This document shows positions 7,546 to 15,345 of a stretch of DNA of 41,696 nt, piece after piece. Every line of letters begins with the position of its first letter. Within the stretch, counting starts at the first letter, position 1. The translations under genes were made by a program, and so were the position numbers. Source of the stretch: a virus; IMG/VR virus record IMGVR_UViG_3300023175_002400, positions 1-41,696 of that record. One strand, written 5' to 3'. Under the pieces are notes generated by a model. It did no database searches and was not told the DNA's origin. It saw only the letters and a program-made list of their open reading frames with translations.

Positions 7546-9098
7546 TTTATTATATCCTCTAATAAACTTATATTTTTCAATGCATTTTTAAAATTACTTT
7601 TTTCATTCCTAGAATTCCAAGGAGATGCCCAACCAACTTTTATATTTTTATTTATGACCCAAGAAGGAAGATCATCTTTAAATAATTCTCTTAATAGATA
7701 TTTGTATGTCCCCGATCTAAAATTATTTCTTTTCTTTTGAAGTTTATATTTTCCAGATATATTAAGACAGTTTTTTACTAATTCTTGGTATAAAAATGGA
7801 CTTCTAGATTCCATAGAAAAATTAGAAGCTAAGCTATCAGAAGATAAACAAAAGGAATCTATTGATAACATAATCCTAATAAAAAAATTATTGTTCATTT
7901 CGTCCTTTCCAAGAACGTGTTTAGGAAACCATTCATAAAACTCATCATGTAAAATTTCATATTTAAATTTTGGAAAGTTTGGATTTTTGTAAAGATCATG
8001 ACCACTATATCCAGTAAAAATTTCATCACCACCATCTCCATTTATTATTACCTTACATCCAAGATCGTGTGCTTTTTTATATGTTAAGTATCTAACCACA
8101 TACCTATTGTCATCAAAAAATGGTAACAAACTACATTTGATAGAATCTTTTACTGAATCTCTTAACTCAGAAATTGATATTGTTTTATCATAGAAAGGAA
8201 TATTATAAAACTTAGATGTTTTTTTTGCATAATTAACTTCTTCCGTATAGTTAAGCATACTATCATAATCTTCATCTTTTTTTAAATCATATAACGATTT
8301 ATATCCACATGAAAGTGAAAATAAATCCATATCTAAATTCTTAGAACAATTTAATATTGTAGTAGAATCCAATCCTCCAGATAAAAGAACACATGTGCTA
8401 TTATTATTATATACCGTATTAACAATAGATTTCTCTATCAATTTCTTTATTTTTTTATCATTTGGTTTTTGGTTTTCCATTTGAAAATCAAATAAAGAAC
8501 CACGACTTATTATTTTATTTTTTTTAACAGAAAATTTTATATATTCTCCTGGAACTAATTTTTTTATATTTTTATAAAATGTATCACGCCCTTGCCAAAA
8601 CCTATCATTAAAAAGAAATCTTTTAATGGATTCTCTATCTTTCTCTAAGTCTATACCGACACTTTTAAGAGAATATATACTACTACTAAAAACCAATCCA
8701 TTATCTAAATTATAAAATAAAGGCCTTTGACCATAATGATCTCTAGCAATAGTGATAGTTTTAGTTTTTTTCTCATACCAACATAATGAAAACGCACCAT
8801 TAATATTTCTTAAATATTCTATACCATAATAATCTAACATTTCTGATAAATATTTTGTATCTAAGTAACATTCTTTATATATTTGGCCATTAAATACTAA
8901 AACATTTCCTTTAGGAGAAATATATGGTTGAGTTGTTTCTTCTATAGGAAGATTTGATATATTTAAAAGATTGTGTCCTAGTGATACAAAATCATCAATA
9001 TAAATGTCATTAGCGTCTGGTCCTCTATTTTCAGACACTAGTATCATGTTCTTTATGTGTTTGTAATTTTTAAATGAGAACCCATGTATTCCACACAT
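7542..9098 (-). CDS. asnB: Asparagine synthase, glutamine-hydrolysing (AsnB-type)
   Basis: This enzyme is predicted to hydrolyse glutamine and amidate a carboxylate activated with ATP, normally aspartate to asparagine. The N-terminal class II glutaminase domain starts with the catalytic Cys2 (MCGIHGF) and has the RGPDA, NGQIY and GAFS motifs. The synthetase domain has the pyrophosphate loop SGGLDST at residues 240-246 and NGDGGDE at 353-359. All key residues are present. At 518 aa it is slightly shorter than E. coli AsnB (554 aa). AsnB-like proteins in surface-glycan clusters can amidate other acids, so the substrate is not certain. A consensus promoter lies 50 bases upstream. Confidence 0.93.
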   Translation of the reverse strand: MCGIHGFSFKNYKHIKNMILVSENRGPDANDIYIDDFVSLGHNLLNISNLPIEETTQPYISPKGNVLVFNGQIYKECYLDTKYLSEMLDYYGIEYLRNINGAFSLCWYEKKTKTITIARDHYGQRPLFYNLDNGLVFSSSIYSLKSVGIDLEKDRESIKRFLFNDRFWQGRDTFYKNIKKLVPGEYIKFSVKKNKIISRGSLFDFQMENQKPNDKKIKKLIEKSIVNTVYNNNSTCVLLSGGLDSTTILNCSKNLDMDLFSLSCGYKSLYDLKKDEDYDSMLNYTEEVNYAKKTSKFYNIPFYDKTISISELRDSVKDSIKCSLLPFFDDNRYVVRYLTYKKAHDLGCKVIINGDGGDEIFTGYSGHDLYKNPNFPKFKYEILHDEFYEWFPKHVLGKDEMNNNFFIRIMLSIDSFCLSSDSLASNFSMESRSPFLYQELVKNCLNISGKYKLQKKRNNFRSGTYKYLLRELFKDDLPSWVINKNIKVGWASPWNSRNEKSNFKNALKNISLLEDIIK

Positions 9099-9101
9099 AT
9101 T

Positions 9102-9221
9102 CTATCCACAAACTGGATTGTTGTAACAAATGGCAAATATTAGAAATAATATACCATTTAAGATTAACACTGTCAAGGTAAAAATACCAAAAAACATTAA
9201 AATATTTTTAATTAAAGCCAT
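9102..9221 (-). CDS. Membrane micro-protein, 39 aa
   Basis: The start ATG at 9221 lies inside the last codons of the upstream gene (10-base overlap), and the TAG ends three bases before asnB. The protein is one long hydrophobic stretch after ALIKN, with a short Cys-containing tail (CYNNPVCG). The coupling geometry matches the rest of this operon. The asnB promoter sits inside it, which could mean either a dual-use sequence or that the frame is fortuitous. Confidence 0.55.
   Translation of the reverse strand: MALIKNILMFFGIFTLTVLILNGILFLIFAICYNNPVCG
9148..9176 (-). promoter_or_regulatory. Sigma-70-type promoter for asnB
   Basis: On the minus strand there is an exact TTGACA (9171-9176), a 17-base spacer, and TATATT (9148-9153). 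It is 50 bases upstream of the asnB ATG and would drive asnB, the Arg-rich exported protein, purS and the two tRNAs. Confidence 0.8.
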
Positions 9222-9529
9222 TTTGGAATACCATTTTCATCTATTTCATAGACTCCTTGTGGGTCATCTTTATATTCTTGTGGTTCTACATCCGATGGCA
9301 AATCATCATATACATTTGATTTCTTTTTATAATAATCTTTTGTATGTTGTTCAAATGTGTTCCACAAATCATTATATTTAAAATGATAAAATCCAATGAT
9401 ATGTGAGATTTCAGTATCAATTTTATACCTATCTTTTTGTTCTATTTTTGATACAAAAGTTTCCAAATCATCTAGGATGTTAGCAAACTGAAGAATCTTT
9501 TGTTCCAAATCAAAAATTGTATCAGACAT
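9212..9529 (-). CDS. Hypothetical acidic protein, 105 aa
   Basis: I do not recognise a family. The first half is helical with a likely coiled-coil segment; the second half is acidic (DDLPSDVEP) and ends GIPKWL. I chose the ATG at 9529 because AGGAAAC directly precedes it; a longer in-frame start at 9559 lacks this. It overlaps the membrane-protein gene upstream by eight bases and the 39-aa micro-protein downstream by ten. Confidence 0.65.
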   Translation of the reverse strand: MSDTIFDLEQKILQFANILDDLETFVSKIEQKDRYKIDTEISHIIGFYHFKYNDLWNTFEQHTKDYYKKKSNVYDDLPSDVEPQEYKDDPQGVYEIDENGIPKWL

Positions 9530-9701
9530 TGTTTCCTCTATTGAAAAATTTATAACCACAATATAATACTGCTAAGATATGTGAAACTAATAATGGAGTA
9601 TATACTAGACCGTCTACCATCCAAGAAATGAATAAAAACATATTACCAATAAGAATAATTGGAATGATATTTTCAATAAAATATAATTCAAATTTAGTCA
9701 T
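9522..9701 (-). CDS. Small membrane protein, 59 aa
   Basis: The protein has two hydrophobic segments, at about residues 12-28 and 33-50, around a short MVDGLVYTP loop, and a basic-polar tail. It is too short for many ORF callers. Eight-base overlaps with the genes on both sides argue that it is translated. No family is recognised; the topology resembles small phage membrane proteins such as holin-like or rI-like ones, but nothing more can be said. Confidence 0.6.
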   Translation of the reverse strand: MTKFELYFIENIIPIILIGNMFLFISWMVDGLVYTPLLVSHILAVLYCGYKFFNRGNNV

Positions 9702-9834
9702 TCAACACACTTTCCAGAAATTTTATTTCTTTTTTATAATCTTGAATCTTTTTTTTAGTATTATTAATCTTAAGTTTCATTTCATTAATATTATCTTGAA
9801 GAAGTTGTCTAATATACATCTCACTAGACTTCAT
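9694..9834 (-). CDS. Coiled-coil mini-protein, 46 aa
   Basis: The sequence is almost wholly a charged heptad-type helix (NNTKKKIQDYKKEIKFLES). I chose the ATG at 9834, with AGGAAA just upstream, inside the end of the glutaredoxin gene; a longer start at 9888 would lie deep within that gene. The function is unknown. Confidence 0.5.
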   Translation of the reverse strand: MKSSEMYIRQLLQDNINEMKLKINNTKKKIQDYKKEIKFLESVLND

Positions 9835-10063
9835 CTTTTCCTCGCAAACGGTCAAATAACTCAGTATATCCACCAATGAATTCTTCATTGATAAGAACTA
9901 CAGGAAAAGTTTTTTGTGTGGGATATTTTTCTTTGATTTCTTCACGAGTAAAATCTCTATCCAAATGTTTTTCTGTATATTTTATATTATTCATTTTTAG
10001 TAGTGCTTTTGCATTATTACAAAAAACACATTCAGATTTTGTATATAAAACTACATTTTTCAT
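9824..10063 (-). CDS. grx: Glutaredoxin
   Basis: This thiol-disulfide oxidoreductase has active site CVFC at residues 12-15, a cis-proline motif TFPVVLI and the glutathione-binding GGYTEL. The length of 79 aa fits phage and bacterial glutaredoxins. In T4 the analogous NrdC reduces ribonucleotide reductase. Here it sits in the nucleotide cluster with a class II RNR whose C-terminal Cys pair needs such a reductant. It overlaps the deaminase gene upstream by four bases. Confidence 0.93.
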   Translation of the reverse strand: MKNVVLYTKSECVFCNNAKALLKMNNIKYTEKHLDRDFTREEIKEKYPTQKTFPVVLINEEFIGGYTELFDRLRGKDEV

Positions 10064-10506
10064 AACAAGTCATATCCTCCATTGTCTAATGTATAGTATA
10101 CTTTTTTTATATTAAATGTTGATATTGCTTTCATACATCCATCACAAGGTTTAGCAAGACCAAATACAAATTTCTTTTTATAAATTTTTACTCTACAAAT
10201 ATAAAGTATAGAATTTGAAAACTTTTCTAAATCTATTTTATTTATAGCATTTTTAATAACATCTGTCTCTGCGTGAAGATAAATAGCATCTTTATTCTTA
10301 CAATATCTTTTTTGAAATGGATGTGTCTTACTTCTATTTACGCCAATTGAAATCAAATTATTTCTATACACTATACCTGCAGCGATTCTTGCTTGTGCTA
10401 CAGGTTCTACATTAATTGCTATTTGGGATAGTGTATTAATATATCTTGAGTGTCTAATTTTTCCTGATTGTTTTGGTGATATATTGCTAATATTTTTGTA
10501 TACCAT
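10060..10506 (-). CDS. Zinc deoxycytidylate/cytidine deaminase-like protein
   Basis: The zinc-dependent deaminase signature is present: HAE at residues 78-80 (proton-shuttle Glu) and PCDGC at 120-124 (two Cys ligands). The 148-aa length and neighbours (MazG, glutaredoxin, ThyX, RNR) suggest dCMP deaminase, which would supply dUMP to ThyX. The fold is clear; the exact substrate (dCMP, cytidine, or a related nucleotide) is not. The start lies inside the upstream mazG gene (20-base overlap) with only a weak ribosome-binding site. Confidence 0.82.
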   Translation of the reverse strand: MVYKNISNISPKQSGKIRHSRYINTLSQIAINVEPVAQARIAAGIVYRNNLISIGVNRSKTHPFQKRYCKNKDAIYLHAETDVIKNAINKIDLEKFSNSILYICRVKIYKKKFVFGLAKPCDGCMKAISTFNIKKVYYTLDNGGYDLL

Positions 10507-10879
10507 TTTCTACAATTTTTTCAAGATTAGGTTCAAAATAATCTGGACCTTTTAGAATCTTTCCGTCGTTACGATAGATTGGATGTCCATTTCTATCAAG
10601 CTTAGACATATTGCTGTTATGAACTTCTTCAAAGCATTTATCTAAGTCAATACCAAATGCAGCACCTGCACCATATGTAACATAAAGAATATCAGTAAGA
10701 GCATCAGCAACTCCAACCATATCTTCTTTTCCCATTGCTTCTTTCAACTCTTCTAACTCTTCTTCAATAAGAGAAATCCTAAGTTTCTGGACTTTTTCAT
10801 CTGGAAATTCTGGATTATACTTCACTTCTTGACCAAAGTTATTCATAAAATCCATAACACGAATAAAATTACTTACCAT
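10487..10879 (-). CDS. mazG: MazG-like nucleotide pyrophosphohydrolase
   Basis: The all-alpha NTP pyrophosphohydrolase pattern is seen as EEELEELKEA in the first helix pair (about residues 38-47) and DALTDILYVTYG (about 63-74), which supply the Mg-binding acids. The C-terminal SNMSKLDRNGHPIYR block is typical of the phosphoribosyl-ATP pyrophosphohydrolase-like group common in marine phages. It probably hydrolyses dNTPs or (p)ppGpp-like nucleotides to monophosphates. Length 130 aa. It overlaps the gene upstream by 11 bases and the deaminase gene downstream by 20. Confidence 0.9.
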   Translation of the reverse strand: MVSNFIRVMDFMNNFGQEVKYNPEFPDEKVQKLRISLIEEELEELKEAMGKEDMVGVADALTDILYVTYGAGAAFGIDLDKCFEEVHNSNMSKLDRNGHPIYRNDGKILKGPDYFEPNLEKIVENGIQKY

Positions 10880-11066
10880 CTAAAATTTTCCTTGCTATAT
10901 TTAATAAACTACCATAGGAACCATTATCTTTAGTTATAGATTCAGTCCTATCAATCATACTATAATACTGATTGATAGAAATCACCTTATTTGTATGTTT
11001 TTCAAACAACACAAATAACTCATCACCTTTACCAGAACTATTAACTACAATTTTGATATGTTCCAT
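10869..11066 (-). CDS. Small hypothetical protein, 65 aa, first gene of the mazG operon
   Basis: I do not recognise a family; it is a soluble alpha/beta-looking sequence without cysteines. It begins 16 bases after the inferred start of a perfect consensus promoter and has AGGAGA before its ATG, so it should be strongly expressed early. It leads the operon mazG-deaminase-glutaredoxin. Confidence 0.7.
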   Translation of the reverse strand: MEHIKIVVNSSGKGDELFVLFEKHTNKVISINQYYSMIDRTESITKDNGSYGSLLNIARKILDGK

Positions 11067-11088
11067 TTAAATCTCCTATTGTAGTCAG

Positions 11089-11117
11089 ATTATATCAAGG
11101 TAAGTTCTATTTGTCAA
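11089..11117 (-). promoter_or_regulatory. Perfect-consensus sigma-70 promoter for the mazG operon
   Basis: On the minus strand there is TTGACA (11112-11117), a 17-base spacer, and TATAAT (11089-11094), identical to the E. coli consensus. It overlaps the end of the GIY-YIG-like gene and serves the operon starting at 11066. Confidence 0.9.
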
Positions 11118-11502
11118 TCATTAAATTAGACTTTCTTGCTCTCACCATTATCCATTGGTTATATGAGTTTTTATCAAGCAGAACATCACGAGAAAATTGT
11201 TCTTTTGCTTCATAATAACTCATCTCAGTTTTGTTTCTACACATTCTGATTATTGTTTTTCTTATTTTATTACCAGATTCAATGTGTTCATTTAGTAAGT
11301 CGTTAGAACCAGTATAGTCTTTCCAATCCGATTCAACAAGCATTCTTTTTTTCTTTTTATTCTTCTGATATACTTTTGTTTTCTTTAGTGATTTCTTACC
11401 AATATAATACATATTATTATCTAGATTTTCAATTAGATAAACAAAACCAACATATCCTTTTATATCATCTTCAGTAATATCTTTATTATTATATAACCAC
11501 AT
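11107..11502 (-). CDS. GIY-YIG-like endonuclease family protein
   Basis: The N-terminus carries a GIY-YIG-type core: GFVYLIEN near residue 19 and YYIGKKSL near residue 31, followed by the SDWKDYTGSN block that I recall from short phage proteins of this kind. The length (131 aa) fits a lone nuclease domain or a degenerate member; I cannot clearly place the catalytic Arg and Glu, though R- and E-containing helices follow. It may be a free-standing homing endonuclease or a repair nuclease. A perfect hairpin covers its translation start. Confidence 0.68.
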   Translation of the reverse strand: MWLYNNKDITEDDIKGYVGFVYLIENLDNNMYYIGKKSLKKTKVYQKNKKKKRMLVESDWKDYTGSNDLLNEHIESGNKIRKTIIRMCRNKTEMSYYEAKEQFSRDVLLDKNSYNQWIMVRARKSNLMIDK

Positions 11503-11530
11503 AATACCATCCTTTCATCAATGGTATTAT
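11501..11530 (-). promoter_or_regulatory. RNA hairpin over the start of the GIY-YIG gene
   Basis: A perfect 10-bp inverted repeat (ATAATACCAT and ATGGTATTAT, arms 11501-11510 and 11521-11530) encloses a 10-base loop. On the minus strand the AAAGG ribosome-binding sequence is in the loop and the first two bases of the start codon close the 3' arm. Such a structure could restrain translation, as is known for the T4 I-TevI gene. There is no long T run, so it is not a strong terminator. Confidence 0.6.
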
Positions 11531-11737
11531 TTATTCCTCTTCTTCTGCCTCTATTTCAGCAACATAATCTTGATAAGCATCAGAAAATTCTTCATTATTA
11601 TCTAAAAGATATTCTAAAATTTCATTATCAACCTCAAATAAATGTGAAATGAATTGTTGATAAATGTCATATCTCTCTTTAGAATCTGATATATTATCCT
11701 CCATTATTAAAAATAATTCTCTTAAAAGTTCTTTCAT
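11531..11737 (-). CDS. Small acidic protein, 68 aa
   Basis: This is a very acidic helical protein ending in EIEAEEEE. No family is recognised. The start has AAGGAA seven bases upstream. Its 3' end abuts the hairpin before the GIY-YIG gene and it lies three bases after the 212-aa gene upstream. DNA-mimic or scaffolding roles are conceivable from the charge only. Confidence 0.6.
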   Translation of the reverse strand: MKELLRELFLIMEDNISDSKERYDIYQQFISHLFEVDNEILEYLLDNNEEFSDAYQDYVAEIEAEEEE

Positions 11738-11740
11738 AAA

Positions 11741-12379
11741 TTATTCCTTATTTTCTAGATTATTATCTCCGTAAAAATATTCATCATTTGTGCTTATATT
11801 TCTACTATTTTCTACAGAATATATAGATAAATCTATTTCATAACCTGGATTTTTCTTTATTCTTTTAAAAATAAAAGACTCATCATACCAAATTATTCTA
11901 TTATTTGGATAAGCATAATAATTACCAGTTTCTACTTTAAATAAATGTGCACATTTGTGTTCTGGTGATTCAGAAAAATTAAAATCTGTTATTGATTTAT
12001 TTTCCCAAGACCAATCTAAAGTAAACATATATATTCCATTTACCCTTTTTCCATCAGGTCTTATAAGTTCAGCTTTTAAATTATCAAGTCTAGATCTTTT
12101 TTGAACATCTATATAAGGTGAAAATGAATTCCAGTACATAATTTGATTTAAAGGTTCTATTTCTGAATCTGGATTCCAACAAAAAGCATGTAAAGGTCTT
12201 CTTGTCCAATTTACACCATTTTCTAATAATGCTTCAAATAAAGGAACTCTTTTTTCAATTGATGATACTGTATGAACATCACACTTAGTCACTTCTTTAT
12301 GTCCTTTTTTATGATTATAAAGAAACTCATTTCTTATATAACAAGGCCAATCTGGCAATGGATGATTTAAATAAGACAC
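11741..12379 (-). CDS. Hypothetical protein, 212 aa, Trp/Tyr-rich
   Basis: I do not recognise a family. The sequence is aromatic-rich and of mixed beta type (HAFCWNPD, YMFTLDWSWENK, NRIIWYDESF), soluble, with no signal peptide or known catalytic signature. It starts right after the RNR terminator, so it is the first gene of its transcript, but I see no consensus promoter before it. The regular composition and intact length support a real gene. Confidence 0.75.
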   Translation of the reverse strand: MSYLNHPLPDWPCYIRNEFLYNHKKGHKEVTKCDVHTVSSIEKRVPLFEALLENGVNWTRRPLHAFCWNPDSEIEPLNQIMYWNSFSPYIDVQKRSRLDNLKAELIRPDGKRVNGIYMFTLDWSWENKSITDFNFSESPEHKCAHLFKVETGNYYAYPNNRIIWYDESFIFKRIKKNPGYEIDLSIYSVENSRNISTNDEYFYGDNNLENKE

Positions 12380-12390
12380 ATATTTCTCCT

Positions 12391-12420
12391 AAAAAAAAGG
12401 GGCAGATTTCTCTGCCCCTA
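12391..12420 (-). terminator. Rho-independent terminator after the RNR gene
   Basis: The minus strand has stem GGGGCAGA/TCTGCCCC (arms 12399-12406 and 12411-12418) with a GAAA tetraloop and eight T (12391-12398). It stands seven bases after the RNR stop codon and is the strongest terminator in the window. Confidence 0.95.
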
Positions 12421-12427
12421 TTTAGTT

Positions 12428-14311
12428 CTAGATTTCACAGTTATCTGCAGTACAAGCTAATGTCTGTGCTCCTTCCACATTATCTTGATTCTCTTCAAAT
12501 GAAGTCCAATCAAAACTTTCTGGCATAATTTCTAATAATTCATTATACTTTTCCTCTGATACTGTTTCATATGGTGCTTGTCGATATGTTCCACCATCGT
12601 GAGGTAAAAATGATACACCAGACATCTCATCAAAATGTTCCCAGACCCAAGCACCAACTGTTGGCCATTCATCTTCTTTTACTGAAATAGTAACAGAAGG
12701 TTTATGTTCACACCAATGTCTTTGATACATCAACCAAAGTTCTAGATGGTCAATTGCAGAAATATCACCTCTTGATAATGCACTTTCTGGTGCTTTCTTT
12801 GGAAATGTAAACACTGTAGTTGCATATGGTTTAGTTACATCTGGTTCATTTGGAACGCCTGCATCAATAAGAAATTGTGTCAACGGGTCTTTATTATCAT
12901 TACGAACACGACGATAATAATATGGATCGTGTCTTGCGTGAATACCAGAAGCAGAATCTGTTAACTGAGAAACTGTGCCTGATGGTTTGACGCATGTAAC
13001 AGAAGCAGACTGTGGAATACCTAACATTTCAGAAAATTCTTTATTAGTATCAACAGCAACTTGACGCAACATCTCTAATCGTCCTGGTAATGATGGATCT
13101 TTGTAATCATTCAATAAAGGACAATCATAGATACCAGTAATAGAAACACCAAGCAATCTTTCTTCCTCAGTATTCTTTTTCCAAATCTTTCTTAGATATG
13201 GAAAGTTAGTAAAAGTGGATTGAATAGTTCCAAGAACCGCTGCAAGTTTTACTTTTTCAATTAAATCATTTTCTGTATCATCTGCACGAGCAATAACCTC
13301 TGTAAGATTACAGAATTGATATGGTCGTAGAATAATTTCGGAACATGGATTCGTTCCGAAATCATGATCAGGGTCACGTCTACCATTTTTCTTACAAACA
13401 TTTTTAGATGCTTCACGTGAGAAGATTCCACGTTCACCTGATTTAGATTCATATAATGATAACCATTCTTGCATAAACTGATGAACATCTGGTTTCTCAG
13501 TATATACAGCAGAATTATTTGAAAGTGCTCGTTGAACATTTTGTTCCCACCAAGCACCTGATTTAGCATTCCTCATACGATCATCAGATAGATTTGAAAG
13601 TGAAATCATAGCAGAACGACGAACACCACCAACAACTACTACTTCGCCAATTTTACACATAATATCGTGACATTCAATAGATGTTAGTTTTCTACCTTTT
13701 GCACTTTTGAAAACATTTACAACAAAATGAAACAATTCATCTAATGGTGCTGGTCCAGAAGAGCGACCACCAAATGTTTTTAGAACTGTTCCTGCAGGAC
13801 GAAGTTTTGATAGATCCCATTTTGGCAATTCACCAGAATAAAGTAGAGCAATAAGCATACGTAGTGCTTTACCCCAACCTTCTTTTGAATCACGTACAGT
13901 GATAGTTGTATCTGTATCATAAATCTCTTCAGGAATTTCTGGTAGTTTATTTACATATTGCCTTTCAACAGAGAATCCTACACCTGTACCATTCATAAGG
14001 ATTACCATTGCTTCATCAAAAGCTTTTGCGTCATCAATTGGTAGATAAGAACAATTGTATCCTGCAGTGTTATCTCTATCAAGTGCAAGACCTGCAGTCA
14101 TCATTGCTCTCATTGAGGGCATTACTTTCATATCAGCAATAGCATTTTTAATATTATTTCTAACTTCTGTTGTCAAAACATTATTACTGATTTTACTAGC
14201 AACAAAACTCACAAATCGATCAACAGTTTCATCCCAATGTTCTCTTCTTTTTAGTTCAGGTAGATATCTTGCATAACGTGATTTGTGAATATATTGTTGA
14301 TAAAGGTCCAT
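12428..14311 (-). CDS. nrdJ: Class II (adenosylcobalamin) ribonucleotide reductase
   Basis: This monomeric B12-dependent reductase makes deoxyribonucleotides. It aligns with the Lactobacillus leichmannii RTPR type. GYNCSYL supplies C87 (counterpart of C119), NPCSEI supplies the thiyl Cys323 (C408), and FCNL supplies Cys334 (C419), exactly 11 residues later as in RTPR. The C-terminal shuttle pair CTADNC is C620/C625. Length 627 aa versus about 740 for RTPR, as in the shorter phage forms. It needs cobalamin from the host and ends at a strong terminator; ThyX is upstream in the same operon. The glutaredoxin or host thioredoxin would reduce it. Confidence 0.95.
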   Translation of the reverse strand: MDLYQQYIHKSRYARYLPELKRREHWDETVDRFVSFVASKISNNVLTTEVRNNIKNAIADMKVMPSMRAMMTAGLALDRDNTAGYNCSYLPIDDAKAFDEAMVILMNGTGVGFSVERQYVNKLPEIPEEIYDTDTTITVRDSKEGWGKALRMLIALLYSGELPKWDLSKLRPAGTVLKTFGGRSSGPAPLDELFHFVVNVFKSAKGRKLTSIECHDIMCKIGEVVVVGGVRRSAMISLSNLSDDRMRNAKSGAWWEQNVQRALSNNSAVYTEKPDVHQFMQEWLSLYESKSGERGIFSREASKNVCKKNGRRDPDHDFGTNPCSEIILRPYQFCNLTEVIARADDTENDLIEKVKLAAVLGTIQSTFTNFPYLRKIWKKNTEEERLLGVSITGIYDCPLLNDYKDPSLPGRLEMLRQVAVDTNKEFSEMLGIPQSASVTCVKPSGTVSQLTDSASGIHARHDPYYYRRVRNDNKDPLTQFLIDAGVPNEPDVTKPYATTVFTFPKKAPESALSRGDISAIDHLELWLMYQRHWCEHKPSVTISVKEDEWPTVGAWVWEHFDEMSGVSFLPHDGGTYRQAPYETVSEEKYNELLEIMPESFDWTSFEENQDNVEGAQTLACTADNCEI

Positions 14312-14320
14312 AAACCGCTC

Positions 14321-14506
14321 CTACTTCTTTACATCTAATTTATCTAGTGCTTCTTTAAATTCTTTTAGTAGTTTTTCTACTCTTATTTTTGATTCTTGTG
14401 CTTCCTCCAACTTTTTCTTTTGTATTTCTATATCTAATTTTGCTTGCTCTAGATCAGTTTTGTATTGCTCGTATCGTTCTATCAGCACACCTCTAGCTGT
14501 TTTCAT
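14321..14506 (-). CDS. Coiled-coil mini-protein, 61 aa
   Basis: The protein is a single charged helix with heptad periodicity (DLEQAKLDIEIQKKKLEEAQ) between thyX and the RNR gene, nine bases before the latter and immediately after thyX. No family is recognised; an oligomerising or adaptor role is all that the sequence suggests. Confidence 0.6.
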   Translation of the reverse strand: MKTARGVLIERYEQYKTDLEQAKLDIEIQKKKLEEAQESKIRVEKLLKEFKEALDKLDVKK

Positions 14507-15163
14507 TTATATCTCCAGAGTTTCTAAAAATGGATATACTTTAACAAGAACATCCCAACACTGTTGAGCAACTACACGATGCTCTTTCTGTGTTTCTGGA
14601 CCCATACGAAGTTGACAATAGTGAATCCAATCACGAACAGTACCATTCATATACATACGAGACATAGTAAGACCTTCTGGTAAAACAGCACGAGCTTGTT
14701 CTTTCGCAATACCATTTTCTATTGCCCATTTATAAGCAAGTTTTGTTTCATGAATAAGTTGATCTTGTTTTATTTTCCAGGATTTAGTCATTTCATTGTC
14801 TTCATCAACCTCAATAGAATTTTGTCTATTTTTAGCATCCTGAAGACGAAATTCTCTTGTTTCAAACCCAAGTTCATTTGGGTCAGCGTATCGTTGAGAA
14901 AATTCCTGAAAATGAAATGACCTATGACGAAGAATCTGTCTAGCAATATCACGAGTTGTATTTATCTCAAGAACAACATTACACATCTCAAAAACAGACC
15001 AATGTTTATTTCTAACACAATAATTTAAAAGTTTTTCTGCTGTTTCTGAATTATTTTGATTAGATGGATTTGACACTCGTGCACAGTATGCCATAATATC
15101 TTGTGATGTTATACCAGCAATCTCTTTTGATTGTGTATATGCAATCAATTTTACTTCACTCAT
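14507..15163 (-). CDS. thyX: FAD-dependent thymidylate synthase ThyX
   Basis: ThyX converts dUMP to dTMP with methylenetetrahydrofolate, NADPH and FAD. The signature RHRSFHFQEFSQRY at residues 79-92 is a form of the ThyX motif RHRxxSxxxxSxR. The C-terminal part (QARAVLPEGLTMSRMYMNGTVRDWIHY) is also typical. The length of 218 aa is normal. It sits directly upstream of the RNR operon members, consistent with dNTP supply for a very AT-rich genome. The start codon overlaps the preceding stop (TAATG). Confidence 0.96.
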   Translation of the reverse strand: MSEVKLIAYTQSKEIAGITSQDIMAYCARVSNPSNQNNSETAEKLLNYCVRNKHWSVFEMCNVVLEINTTRDIARQILRHRSFHFQEFSQRYADPNELGFETREFRLQDAKNRQNSIEVDEDNEMTKSWKIKQDQLIHETKLAYKWAIENGIAKEQARAVLPEGLTMSRMYMNGTVRDWIHYCQLRMGPETQKEHRVVAQQCWDVLVKVYPFLETLEI

Positions 15164-15345
15164 TATACTTTTTTACACCTCATATATTCTGGTTTTAATT
15201 TTACACCAAGTAATTTGATTTCTTTTTTATCTTTTACATAATTAATAACTCTTGTGCAAGCTTTATAAGATTTAAAATTTTTAATAGACAAATATCCATT
15301 AATATTTGTACCACCGATTACTACTATTAAAACAAATGTTTTCAT
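15163..15345 (-). CDS. Small exported or membrane-anchored protein, 60 aa
   Basis: The N-terminus KTFVLIVVIGG is a short hydrophobic segment that could be a weak signal or anchor, followed by a basic soluble part with two cysteines (C30 and C57 approximately). I chose the ATG at 15345: GGAG lies six bases upstream and the ATG overlaps the primase stop (ATGA). The function is unknown. Confidence 0.6.
   Translation of the reverse strand: MKTFVLIVVIGGTNINGYLSIKNFKSYKACTRVINYVKDKKEIKLLGVKLKPEYMRCKKV

Noticed and set aside
13261-13569. 102-codon minus-strand frame within the RNR gene
   Set aside because: It is in another frame of a conserved enzyme gene and starts and stops inside it.
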